This document shows positions 6,030 through 13,504 of a stretch of DNA of 42,179 nt, piece after piece (position 1 is the first letter of the stretch; each line of letters starts with the position of its first letter). Both the position numbers and the translations under genes were made by a program. A model generated the notes under the pieces. It was not told where the DNA came from. It searched no databases and saw only the letters and a list, made by a program, of their open reading frames with translations. The stretch lies in the NCBI GenBank assembly GCA_025358085.1, contig JANYKT010000194.1, positions 1 to 42,179 of the forward strand, in the 5' to 3' direction. The DNA is from Deltaproteobacteria bacterium (lineage in GTDB: Bacteria > Myxococcota > Myxococcia > Myxococcales > 40CM-4-68-19).

Positions 6030-8285
6030 CTGGGAGCGCGGGTCGGCCGCTTCGAGCTCCTGCGGGAGCTGGGCACCGGGAGCTTTGGCACGGTCTTCGA
6101 GGCGAGAGACACCGAGCTTGGCCGGAACGTAGCCATCAAGATCCTGGGCGCCGATCGTCTGAGGGCACCGGGCTCGCGGGGTCACACGGAACAGCTCGCG
6201 CTCTTCCGGAGCGAAGCGGAGACGAGCGCGAAGCTGCACCATCCGAACCTGGTCACCTTGCACGACTCCGGCGTGCACGAAGACCAGCCCTATCTCGTGC
6301 TCGAGCTCTTGCGCGGCGAAACGCTCGATGCCCGTCTGGCTCGCGGGCCGCTGCCGCCTTTGGAGGCGCTGCGGGTGACCGTGGGCGTCTGCCGGGCCCT
6401 GGTGCACGCCCACGCCGCGCGCGTGCTGCATGGGGATCTCTCGCTGACCAACGTCATGGTGCTCGAGGACGGCACCGTGAAGGTGCTCGACCTCGGCCTC
6501 TCGCGGCTGATAGCCTTTAACGACCTCCGCGGAGGCGGCACGCCTGGCTTCATCGCGCCCGAAAAGCTGCTGGGCGAGATCGCCGACGCCCGCAGCGAAG
6601 TCTTCTCGACGGGCGTGCTGCTGTTCTGCCTCTTGCGAGGAGAGCGCAGCCCCCCGCGAAGAGAGCCGCTCTCGAGCGCGCTGGCCGACGAGGCGCGGCG
6701 CTCGCTGCCACGAGCGCTTGGCGCGATCGTGGCGCGGGCGCTGGATCCGGAGCCGGCCCGGCGCCAGCAGAGCGCGCGGGCGCTGCTCGACGCGCTCAAG
6801 CACGAGCTCCGCTCACCTAAGGTCCCGGCTCGCTTGAAGCTGGTGGCGCTGGTGCTCGCCGCCGGACTGCTCGTCGGGCTCGCGTTCGTCGCCCGCGGCG
6901 TGGCCCCCCGTGACGCGCCACCCTCGGTCGCCGTGTTGCCTTTCCTCGATCTGAGCGCGCCTCAGGATCAACGGTATTTCGCCGACGGCATCGCTGAAGA
7001 AATTCGCGGGGCGCTCGCGCGGGTCGAGGGGCTGCGAGTGATCGGGCGGACTTCGTCGCTCGCGGTGAAGCAGAGCGAGGACCTGCGCGGGGCCGCACAG
7101 GCGCTTGGGGTGTCGAGTTTCCTCGAGGGCAGCGTCCGCGAGGAGGGCAACCGCGTCCGCATCACCGCGCGGCTGGTCGCCGCGGCGGACGGCGCCAACC
7201 TCTGGTCGCAGAGCTTCGATCGGGAGCTCAGCAGCGTCCTCGCGGTGCAGGAGGAGATCGCGCAATCGGTCGTGGCCGCGCTGCGCATTCGACTGCTGCC
7301 CGGGCGGCAGCTCACCGCTACGGCGCAGCAGACCGCGAGCCCGGAGGCCTACAACCAGTTTCTGCTGGGGAGACGCTTCGCCGAGCGCGGCGGTCCCCAG
7401 GAAGCGCGGCTGGTCGCGGCGGCGTTCGAGAGGGCGCTGCTGCTCGACCCCGGTTATGCGCCGGCGTGGGCGGGGCTCTCGACCGCTACGTTCGATGTCG
7501 AGATCGGGTCAGGCAATGCCGCCGACCTTCCGGAGAGCCGGCGAAAGGTCATCGAGGCGGCGGAGAAGGCCGTGGCGCTCGGGCCGGATCTGCCGGAGGC
7601 GTACGTCGCGCGGAGCGTGCCTCGCATCCTGGTCACCCGCGACTGGGCCGGGGCGCGCAGCGATCTCGAGCGCGCGCTCGCCCTCAACCCCGGAAGCTCG
7701 ACCGCGTGGATGCGCTATGCGCAGCTCCTCGCCGAGCTCGGGTCGCTGGGGCGCTCCATCGGAGCAGCGACCAAGGCAACCGAGCTCGACCCGCTCTCGG
7801 CGCAGGCCTTCTGGGTGCTCGCCAATTCGCAGCTGCGGGACGGGCGGCTGGTGCAGGCCGAGGCGACTGCCCCGCGAGCTTTGGGGGTATCCCCCGATCA
7901 CGTTCGCGCCCAGCGCGATCTCGGGTTTGCGCTGCTGCTCCAGGGCCGGCTGCCGGAGGCGCTGGCCACGTTCGCGCACTCGCGCGAGGAGATCTGGCGG
8001 CTGACCGGAACCGCGGTGACGGAGCACGCGCTCGGGCATATGAGGGAATCGCAGGCTGCGCTGGATGCCTTGATCTCCCGCTCTGCCAACGCAGCCGCCT
8101 ATCAGGTCGCGCAGGTCTTCGCCTGGCGCGGCGACCGCGACCGCGCCTTCGAGTGGCTGGACAAGGCCTATGCAGGGTTTGATCCCGGACTCAACTACCT
8201 CAAGAACGATCCGCTGCTGGCCAGGCTGCGCGCCGACCCCCGTTATGCGGCGCTGGTGGGAAAGCTCAAGCTGCCTCCGGACTGA
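6030..8285 (+). CDS. Ser/Thr protein kinase with TPR C-terminus
   Basis: A membrane-anchored signalling protein of about 750 residues. The kinase domain starts well upstream of the first ATG (6258). Its glycine loop (ELGTGSFGTVFEARD) is at about 6072, the VAIK lysine codon at 6138, the catalytic loop HGDLSLTN at 6429, DLG in place of DFG near 6493, and GTPGFIAPE near 6540. The catalytic loop is a non-RD type with Lys and Pro of HRDLKPxN both changed. A transmembrane helix lies at about 6837-6895. It is followed by a TolB/FlgO-like segment (SVAVLPFLDLS, then YFADGIAEEI, RVIGRTSS, FLEGSVREEGNRVRITARLV) and TPR repeats to the end. No ATG or GTG exists in frame between the stop at 6009-6011 and the glycine loop; CTG at 6030 is the only candidate seen. 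A sequencing or natural frameshift near 6035 is an alternative. Confidence 0.85.
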   Translation: MGARVGRFELLRELGTGSFGTVFEARDTELGRNVAIKILGADRLRAPGSRGHTEQLALFRSEAETSAKLHHPNLVTLHDSGVHEDQPYLVLELLRGETLDARLARGPLPPLEALRVTVGVCRALVHAHAARVLHGDLSLTNVMVLEDGTVKVLDLGLSRLIAFNDLRGGGTPGFIAPEKLLGEIADARSEVFSTGVLLFCLLRGERSPPRREPLSSALADEARRSLPRALGAIVARALDPEPARRQQSARALLDALKHELRSPKVPARLKLVALVLAAGLLVGLAFVARGVAPRDAPPSVAVLPFLDLSAPQDQRYFADGIAEEIRGALARVEGLRVIGRTSSLAVKQSEDLRGAAQALGVSSFLEGSVREEGNRVRITARLVAAADGANLWSQSFDRELSSVLAVQEEIAQSVVAALRIRLLPGRQLTATAQQTASPEAYNQFLLGRRFAERGGPQEARLVAAAFERALLLDPGYAPAWAGLSTATFDVEIGSGNAADLPESRRKVIEAAEKAVALGPDLPEAYVARSVPRILVTRDWAGARSDLERALALNPGSSTAWMRYAQLLAELGSLGRSIGAATKATELDPLSAQAFWVLANSQLRDGRLVQAEATAPRALGVSPDHVRAQRDLGFALLLQGRLPEALATFAHSREEIWRLTGTAVTEHALGHMRESQAALDALISRSANAAAYQVAQVFAWRGDRDRAFEWLDKAYAGFDPGLNYLKNDPLLARLRADPRYAALVGKLKLPPD

Positions 8286-8291
8286 GCTTGA

Positions 8292-8747
8292 TCACCTCTC
8301 CACTCGCGGTGCCCCCTCCGGGACGACGATGGCGGAGGCGCTCTTCCAGTCTGCGGGAAGGAGCTCGAAGTTGATCAGCTTGACTGGCTCCTTTCCGTTG
8401 TTCACGGCGGTATGGGAGACGTCGCCCGATTCGAAGAAGCAATCACCAGCCTTATAGATGGTCGTCTTGCCCACCTGGATATAAGTGAGCTCCCCCGAGA
8501 CCACCATCCGCACGCCGGGGCCCGCGTGGTGGTGGTCTCCGATCTTTCCCCCCGGCACATAGACGCTCTCGCTGACCCGCAGTTTGTACTTGCCATTCAG
8601 CTCTGCCAGCTTTCCCTCGACGAGGTGCTCGTAGAGCGGTTGACTGGTCATTCCGTTGCGGTGCACCTCGGCGCCCTGCTTTGTGGAAACGTCCGCGCCT
8701 AACGCGGCTGACGAGATCAGAATCGGCACCATCCAGGCGTTGCGCAT
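8292..8747 (-). CDS. Exported cupin-domain protein
   Basis: A 151-residue small cupin with a signal peptide (MRNAWMVPILISSAALGA). The start at 8747 is backed by a near-perfect ribosome binding site, AGGAGGAAG, four bases upstream. The cupin core shows motif 1 as GGKIGDHHHAGPGVRMVVSGE, with three consecutive histidines plus the later Glu as metal ligands, and motif 2 as KAGDCFFESGDVSHTAVNNG. A single beta-barrel of this size usually binds a divalent metal; the ligand or reaction is unknown. The gene is convergent with the kinase-TPR gene, only six bases separating the two stops, so a shared or read-through end is likely. Confidence 0.85.
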   Translation of the reverse strand: MRNAWMVPILISSAALGADVSTKQGAEVHRNGMTSQPLYEHLVEGKLAELNGKYKLRVSESVYVPGGKIGDHHHAGPGVRMVVSGELTYIQVGKTTIYKAGDCFFESGDVSHTAVNNGKEPVKLINFELLPADWKSASAIVVPEGAPRVER

Positions 8748-9452
8748 GAGTCTTCCTCCTCGAGGCCTGCCAAGGCCCTGTCTTCCGGTAGTCGAAGCCG
8801 GCGGCATTTGTGACCTGGGCACCGCGCTCCACCGTAAGCGCGGCGGTCGCACCGATGTCAGCAGCCTCGTGACATCGCTTCATCAACCTCAAGAAACCCG
8901 GGGTTAGTGCACCCGCAAAAGGTGCGCAGGGCCGAGAGAGGCTTTCCCCCTCGCCTACGCGGGGACGGCTCATGCTCGGCCGCAAACGTCTTGCGATCGA
9001 CTATTCCATTCAGCGGGTGGCACGCGTGCTTTCGTGGCCAAGGCGCCGTGCCGTTGGGCGAGGTGCCATGGGAGCTCATCGTCGCTCCAACCGAAACCAT
9101 GCTTGCCTCCAACACAACGCCAGCCGTTCCGGCGCGCTCCAATCTTCCGGACGGCGAGACCGGCTCGCAGCACCGGGCATGCTCTTGGTCGACACCGGCA
9201 CCACGCTACTCAAGGTCCGCACCCAGCTCACGCGGACCAGACAGATCTCCTTTTTCGCCACGTTGCAGAAGGGCGATCTGCTGATCGAGGCGTTTCGCAT
9301 GAGGCCACATACGTTTGAGGCAGCACGAGCAAAGAGAACCCCACTCAGGAGGCGGTCGATCCTGCGCGCGGCGTGACCACGTCCAGCCAGTCCGTTGCTC
9401 GCCGCGCGCTATAAACCCTGATGGAAGCGGTCCTTGACTGAAGCAGGCTTTC
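8748..9452. other. Intergenic stretch, no gene supported
   Basis: About 700 bases between the cupin start and the end of the SGNH hydrolase gene. Several overlapping frames are open on both strands, as expected for GC-rich DNA, but none has a convincing start with ribosome binding site, a signal peptide or a recognisable motif. The part next to 8747 should hold the cupin promoter on the minus strand. Nothing else is seen. Confidence 0.4.
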
Positions 9453-10691
9453 CTACTCTTTACCGAAAAGTCTAAGGTCGACCGACTGTGCCATGACGTT
9501 GTATCCGGCATCGTTTGGATGCAGGTGATCTCCGCAGTCGTAGGCGGCCAACATGCGCGTGGGGTGAGCCGGGTCGCGGAGCGCGCGGTCGAAGTCGATC
9601 ACTGCATCATATCCGCCCGAGTTGCGGATGAAGCGATTGACCGCCTCCCTGATCGGCTCTTTCGCAGGTGTATAGTAACCAGGGAAGGTAGTCCCCTCGA
9701 ACGGCGTCAAGGTGGCGCCGTAGATCTTCAGTCCGGCGGCGTGTGCTCTGAGAATCAGCTGCTTGTGAGCGCCGATGATCTCGTCCGCGGTGACCGCGTT
9801 CTCACCCGGCGGCTGGAAAGCCAGGCCGACAAACCCGATGTCGTTGATACCCAGCAGGACCGTGACCCAGCGGACCCCTGATTGAGCGATCACGTCGCGG
9901 TCGAACCGCTCCAACCCGGAGGGGCCGGCGACGTTGTGCAGCAGGCGGTTGCCGCTGATGCCCTGATCGACCACGGTGACGACTTTTTCACCGCGGCCGG
10001 AGTCGTGCAGACGTTGGGCCAAAAAGTCAGGCCACCTGTGATTGGCATCGACGGTGGAGCAATACCCGTCGGTGATCGAATCGCCGAAGGTCACCACCGC
10101 GTCGGCCTCGTCGGCGACTGAGACTTCGACGTCAGACAAGAGGTATCGAGAAAGAGAGGTCGATTGAATTGGAAGCGCGGCGCTGGCGGTGAAGTCCCCG
10201 GCTGGGGAGATGTACGCAGTCTGGACTCCGAGCGCGTGGACGGTCAGCGGGCCGCTGTCTCCCGGCAGATAGATGCTGATCGCCAGCTCTCGAAGTGAAT
10301 CAATCGCGAAGTGGACCGGGTCACTGACCGCGAGCGCTCCCGGAGGGATGGTGATGGACTTCGCGCCGCCGAAAGTGACGCTTCGATCGGTCGACGGGAC
10401 GATGGCGGCGCCCGAATCCTGCAGCGCAACGTGGACTGCCCCCACCACCAGCGACTGGGTTCCAAATCGATTGGACAGCCGGAGACGTATGCGGTTGCCG
10501 CCAACGCTGACGCGGACGTGCTCGCGAATGGTCTGACTGGACACTTGCGGCGCGGGGTCGGAGGGGCTGGCACCCCAACTGGCGATCCACTCGCGGTCGC
10601 CGTGGCCGTCCGCACGGGCAATATTGGGGATGAGCATTGATACCAACATGATCAGAGTCGCAAACGGTAGAACCTGTTGAGTCGATTTCAT
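9453..10691 (-). CDS. Secreted SGNH/GDSL hydrolase
   Basis: A 412-residue exported esterase or lipase-like enzyme. The start at 10691 gives a signal peptide (MKSTQQVLPFATLIMLVSML, cleavage near ARA, residue 27). An N-terminal beta domain follows (about residues 30-185, with IRLRLSNRFG). The SGNH core then begins at block I, VVTFGDSITDGY, where the Ser is the nucleophile. Block II is GISGNRLL, block III is LLGINDIG (Asn), and block V is DHLHPNDAGY, with Asp and His of the triad. Enzymes of this layout remove acetyl or acyl groups from sugars or lipids; the true substrate cannot be read. It stands alone on the minus strand, with an AT-rich upstream stretch near 10740 that could carry the promoter. 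Confidence 0.88.
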   Translation of the reverse strand: MKSTQQVLPFATLIMLVSMLIPNIARADGHGDREWIASWGASPSDPAPQVSSQTIREHVRVSVGGNRIRLRLSNRFGTQSLVVGAVHVALQDSGAAIVPSTDRSVTFGGAKSITIPPGALAVSDPVHFAIDSLRELAISIYLPGDSGPLTVHALGVQTAYISPAGDFTASAALPIQSTSLSRYLLSDVEVSVADEADAVVTFGDSITDGYCSTVDANHRWPDFLAQRLHDSGRGEKVVTVVDQGISGNRLLHNVAGPSGLERFDRDVIAQSGVRWVTVLLGINDIGFVGLAFQPPGENAVTADEIIGAHKQLILRAHAAGLKIYGATLTPFEGTTFPGYYTPAKEPIREAVNRFIRNSGGYDAVIDFDRALRDPAHPTRMLAAYDCGDHLHPNDAGYNVMAQSVDLRLFGKE

Positions 10692-10873
10692 TTGGGGGTC
10701 TCTTTCAATCCGGGTTGTTTGAAGAGGTAAGGAAGTCTCATTTATTTTTTTCGGCCAGCGGGCTTGCGGAGCGTCGCGGACACTGAGCGGCGAGGCGATC
10801 AAGATCAAGTCGGCTTGCGTCAGCGGTGGCAACAAACTCAAAGTTTAAAAGGCCCTTGGGCGGACCGCGGCGC

Positions 10874-12109
10874 TCACCCGCCTTCGGTGGGCGCGACCAG
10901 CCCCGCGACGCCCAGCAGGCGCGCGTCGTCGCGGGCGATCAGCTGCAGTCCCAACGGCAGACCGAGCGGGCCTTGCAGCAGCGGCAGCGAGCAGGAGGGC
11001 GCGCCGAGCAACGACCAGATGCGCGAGAAGAGAGGGTCGCCGGTGGCCCCGAGGCCGGGCGGCGCTTCTCCGGCGGCGGCCGGTGTGAAGATCGCGTCGA
11101 CCTGGTCCAGCAGCGCGCGCAGCCGCGCGCGCCCCTGCGCCGCGAGCGCGTGCGCCGCGCGCAGCCGCCCGGACGAGACCTCGCGGCCCGCGGCGAGGAA
11201 CGCGCGCAGCTTCGGGCTCAGCTGGTCCTGCGGCTTGTCGCGCAGCGAGACGGCGGCCTCTGCGCCCATGATGTCGATCTGCGCCTGGACCAGCCCCTCG
11301 GGCAGCGCGACCTCGCGCACCTCGGCGCCGCCGGCGGCGAACCGCGCGGCGGCCGCTTCCACCGCCGCGTGCGTCGACGGTTCAGCGCGGTCCCACGCCT
11401 CTGTCCTGCACAACGCCAGCACGGGTCGCGAGAGAACGGCGGCGACGGTGCGCGCGCCGGTGAGCGCTTCGAGCACCGGCGCCACGTCGGCGAGCTCGCG
11501 CACGAAGAAGCCCAGCGTGTCGAGCGAGGGCGACAGCGGGTGCACGCCATCGAGGGAGACGGCGCCGTGCGCGAGCTTCCAGCCGATCACGCCGCAGAAC
11601 GACGCTGGCCGCACCACCGACGCCGCGGTCTGCGTGCCGAGCGCGAACGGGACCATTCCGTCGGCGACCGCCGCCGCGGAGCCGCTCGACGAGCCGCCCG
11701 GCGTACGCGCGAGGTCGCGCGGGTTGTGCGTCTTGCCGGGCTGGTACACCGCGAACTCCGTCGTCACCGTCTTGCCCAGCACCACCGCGCCCGCGCGCCG
11801 CAACGCCGCCACGCACGCTGCGTCGAAAGCGGGCTGGTGGCCGCGATGGATGGGCGAGCCGTACGCGGTGGGCAGATCCTTCGTGTCGATCAGGTCCTTC
11901 ACCGCCACCGGCACTCCGCACAGCAGCGGCCGCCGCGGCATCGCGTCGATGCGGCGCGCCTCGCGCAGCGCGCCCTCGGCGTTGACGATCTCCCAGGCAC
12001 GCACCGCGGGCTCGCGCTCGGCGATGCGCGAAAGGCACTGGCCCACCAGATCCTCCGCGGAGAGCGCGCGACGCTCCAGCAGCGCCATCGCGCGCGCGAC
12101 GCCCATCAT
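10874..12109 (-). CDS. Amidase-signature family amidase
   Basis: A 411-residue hydrolase of the amidase-signature family (GatA-like), which uses a Ser-cisSer-Lys triad. Seen: the catalytic Lys in GVPVAVKDLIDTKD (about residue 71), the Gly/Ser-rich signature PGGSSSGSAAAVADGMVPFALGTQTA (split here at its centre) with the cis-Ser and, further on, the usual nucleophile region near SVVRPASFCG. In most relatives this last part reads 'GSiR.PA..cG', so TAASVVRPASFCG has Ala-Ser where the family has Gly-Ser; activity is probably kept. It could act on an amide, an amino-acid derivative or a peptide amide; no gatB or gatC lies nearby, so a tRNA amidotransferase role is unlikely. The start lies in a 29-base tandem duplication that separates it from the upstream gene. 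Confidence 0.85.
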   Translation of the reverse strand: MMGVARAMALLERRALSAEDLVGQCLSRIAEREPAVRAWEIVNAEGALREARRIDAMPRRPLLCGVPVAVKDLIDTKDLPTAYGSPIHRGHQPAFDAACVAALRRAGAVVLGKTVTTEFAVYQPGKTHNPRDLARTPGGSSSGSAAAVADGMVPFALGTQTAASVVRPASFCGVIGWKLAHGAVSLDGVHPLSPSLDTLGFFVRELADVAPVLEALTGARTVAAVLSRPVLALCRTEAWDRAEPSTHAAVEAAAARFAAGGAEVREVALPEGLVQAQIDIMGAEAAVSLRDKPQDQLSPKLRAFLAAGREVSSGRLRAAHALAAQGRARLRALLDQVDAIFTPAAAGEAPPGLGATGDPLFSRIWSLLGAPSCSLPLLQGPLGLPLGLQLIARDDARLLGVAGLVAPTEGG

Positions 12110-12153
12110 CGCCTTCGCGCGGTCGCGATGCCCATCATCGCCTTCGCGCGGTG
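12096..12153. repeat. 29-base tandem duplication at a gene junction
   Basis: The unit at 12096-12124 is repeated at 12125-12153 with about two mismatches; the core GCCCATCATCGCCTTCGCGC occurs at 12101 and 12130. The amidase ATG lies in one copy and the stop codon of the upstream gene in the other. In a single copy, that stop and start would overlap as ATGA. Confidence 0.88.
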
Positions 12154-13292
12154 ACGAGGACCGCGAGCTCGTCGTTGCGCGGGTTGATGAAATCCAGCCG
12201 CACGCGGCCGTCCTGCTCGCTCACGGTCGCGGGCACGCTGCTGTTGGTCAGCATCCAGCCCGCGGGCAAGACCACCGCGTTGGCCGGCCGGCCGAAGCCG
12301 CGATCCCAGGTCAGCTCGCCGTCCTGCAGTCGATAGCGCGCGGGGTCGGTATACGTCTCGGACACCCGCAATCGCATGCTCGTGCCCGGGGCGATGGGCG
12401 CGAAGTGGAAGAGGACGACCTCGGTGTCGGGCTTGATCTCCTTCACGTCGAGCCCGGCCTTTTTGATTGCCTGGCCTTTGACCAGCTCCCATTTCAGCTC
12501 CTCGCCGGTGTCGAGGTTACGTGCGGAAGGCTTCGACGCGCTGCTGCCAGGCCGCACGACATTGACATAGGTCGAACTGCCGGGCCGCGATTCCGTGTAA
12601 TCGTGGAACAAGTCGAAGGCGTGCGTGTCCGGCTGCTGCAGGAGATAGACGATCTCGCGATCCTGGTGCGCCCGCTCCTCCAGACGCACGGACGATTGCC
12701 TCGCGGATACGGGCCGGGCCTTGAGCAGCAGCGGCGCCTCGGCCGGCGAGGTGTTCCAGAAGCTGATGGCGATGCGCCCGTCGGCCTCCTGCAGGACCTG
12801 CGAGGGATAGTTGCAGGCGATCAGCTCATATCCCTTCGGCAGCACCACCGCGTTGCGCTTGATGCCCAACCCGCGCTGGAAGACCAGCACCGGCCCCTCC
12901 GAATAGTAGCTCTTCGAATCCTGATAGGTCTTGTCGATCAATAGCCGCGCCTGGCCGCCGTTGGCCGGGACCGGCCGCGAGAGCTTCACCCGGATGAACT
13001 TCTGGTCCGCGTCGCCCGATTCTCCCGCCTTTCCCGCAACGTCCATTCCCACCACGTCGAACGCGAGCGGCTTCCCGGTGGCGCGATCGGTCACGCGCTC
13101 GTCGGTCGCGATGCTGCCTTTGCGGATGGGATTGAAATAAGCGGTGGCGCCCGGAGTGGTCGCGGTGATCTCGTAGAGAATGCGAAAACTCGCCGAGCCG
13201 GGCGCGAGCAATTCATAGCGCGTATAGGCGCCCGTCTCGTTCTGGGCCGCAAACGCTGGTGCGGCGATGCAAAGCAGGAGTGCGAGTCGCAT
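12135..13292 (-). CDS. Exported protein with two repeated beta-domains, unknown function
   Basis: A 385-residue protein with a short signal peptide (MRLALLLCIAAPAFA, cleavage near residue 16). I do not recognise the family. Two halves repeat: near residue 140 a block RGLGIKRNAVVLPKGYELI is followed by ADGRIAISFWN and a hydrophobic end. Near residue 330 the same pattern returns as RGFGRPANAVVLPAGWMLT, then QDGRVRLDFIN and LAVLVTARRR. Each half also carries a YQDSKSYY or YTDPARYR segment before the block. The layout suggests two similar beta-sandwich domains of a periplasmic or surface protein. The amidase gene follows 25 bases after the stop, and the two were probably once overlapping, so they are likely co-expressed. 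Confidence 0.75.
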   Translation of the reverse strand: MRLALLLCIAAPAFAAQNETGAYTRYELLAPGSASFRILYEITATTPGATAYFNPIRKGSIATDERVTDRATGKPLAFDVVGMDVAGKAGESGDADQKFIRVKLSRPVPANGGQARLLIDKTYQDSKSYYSEGPVLVFQRGLGIKRNAVVLPKGYELIACNYPSQVLQEADGRIAISFWNTSPAEAPLLLKARPVSARQSSVRLEERAHQDREIVYLLQQPDTHAFDLFHDYTESRPGSSTYVNVVRPGSSASKPSARNLDTGEELKWELVKGQAIKKAGLDVKEIKPDTEVVLFHFAPIAPGTSMRLRVSETYTDPARYRLQDGELTWDRGFGRPANAVVLPAGWMLTNSSVPATVSEQDGRVRLDFINPRNDELAVLVTARRR

Positions 13293-13376
13293 ACGACGAC
13301 GCTACCGCGGGTCCATTTCCTTCACCAGAGCTTCGTGTTGGTGCCCATGGTGAGGAGCGGCCCGGGCCACTCATTG

Positions 13377-13393
13377 CGCGGGTCTAACCCGCG
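13377..13393. other. Short perfect hairpin between two minus-strand genes
   Basis: CGCGGGT at 13377-13383 pairs fully with ACCCGCG at 13387-13393 across a three-base loop. No T run follows on either strand, so it is not a standard intrinsic terminator. It sits between the end of the permease/peptidase gene (13505) and the start of the exported-protein gene (13292). Confidence 0.35.
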
Positions 13394-13504
13394 GCACGGG
13401 CGAACGCCTTGCGTACCGCTCTCAGGCCACCCGCAGATCGAAGAGCACGCTGGTATGAAGACCCAACCCGTTGCGGTTCCCCGCAACCAACAAAGAACGC
13501 CGAC

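Noticed and set aside
12096-12153. The tandem repeat as a protein-coding repeat
   Set aside because: Its 29-base period is not a multiple of three and it lies at a gene junction.
10764-12944. A 726-residue open frame on the plus strand
   Set aside because: It lies antisense to the amidase and the two-domain exported gene, whose motifs are clear. Its own sequence is Arg/Ser/Ala-rich with no domain.
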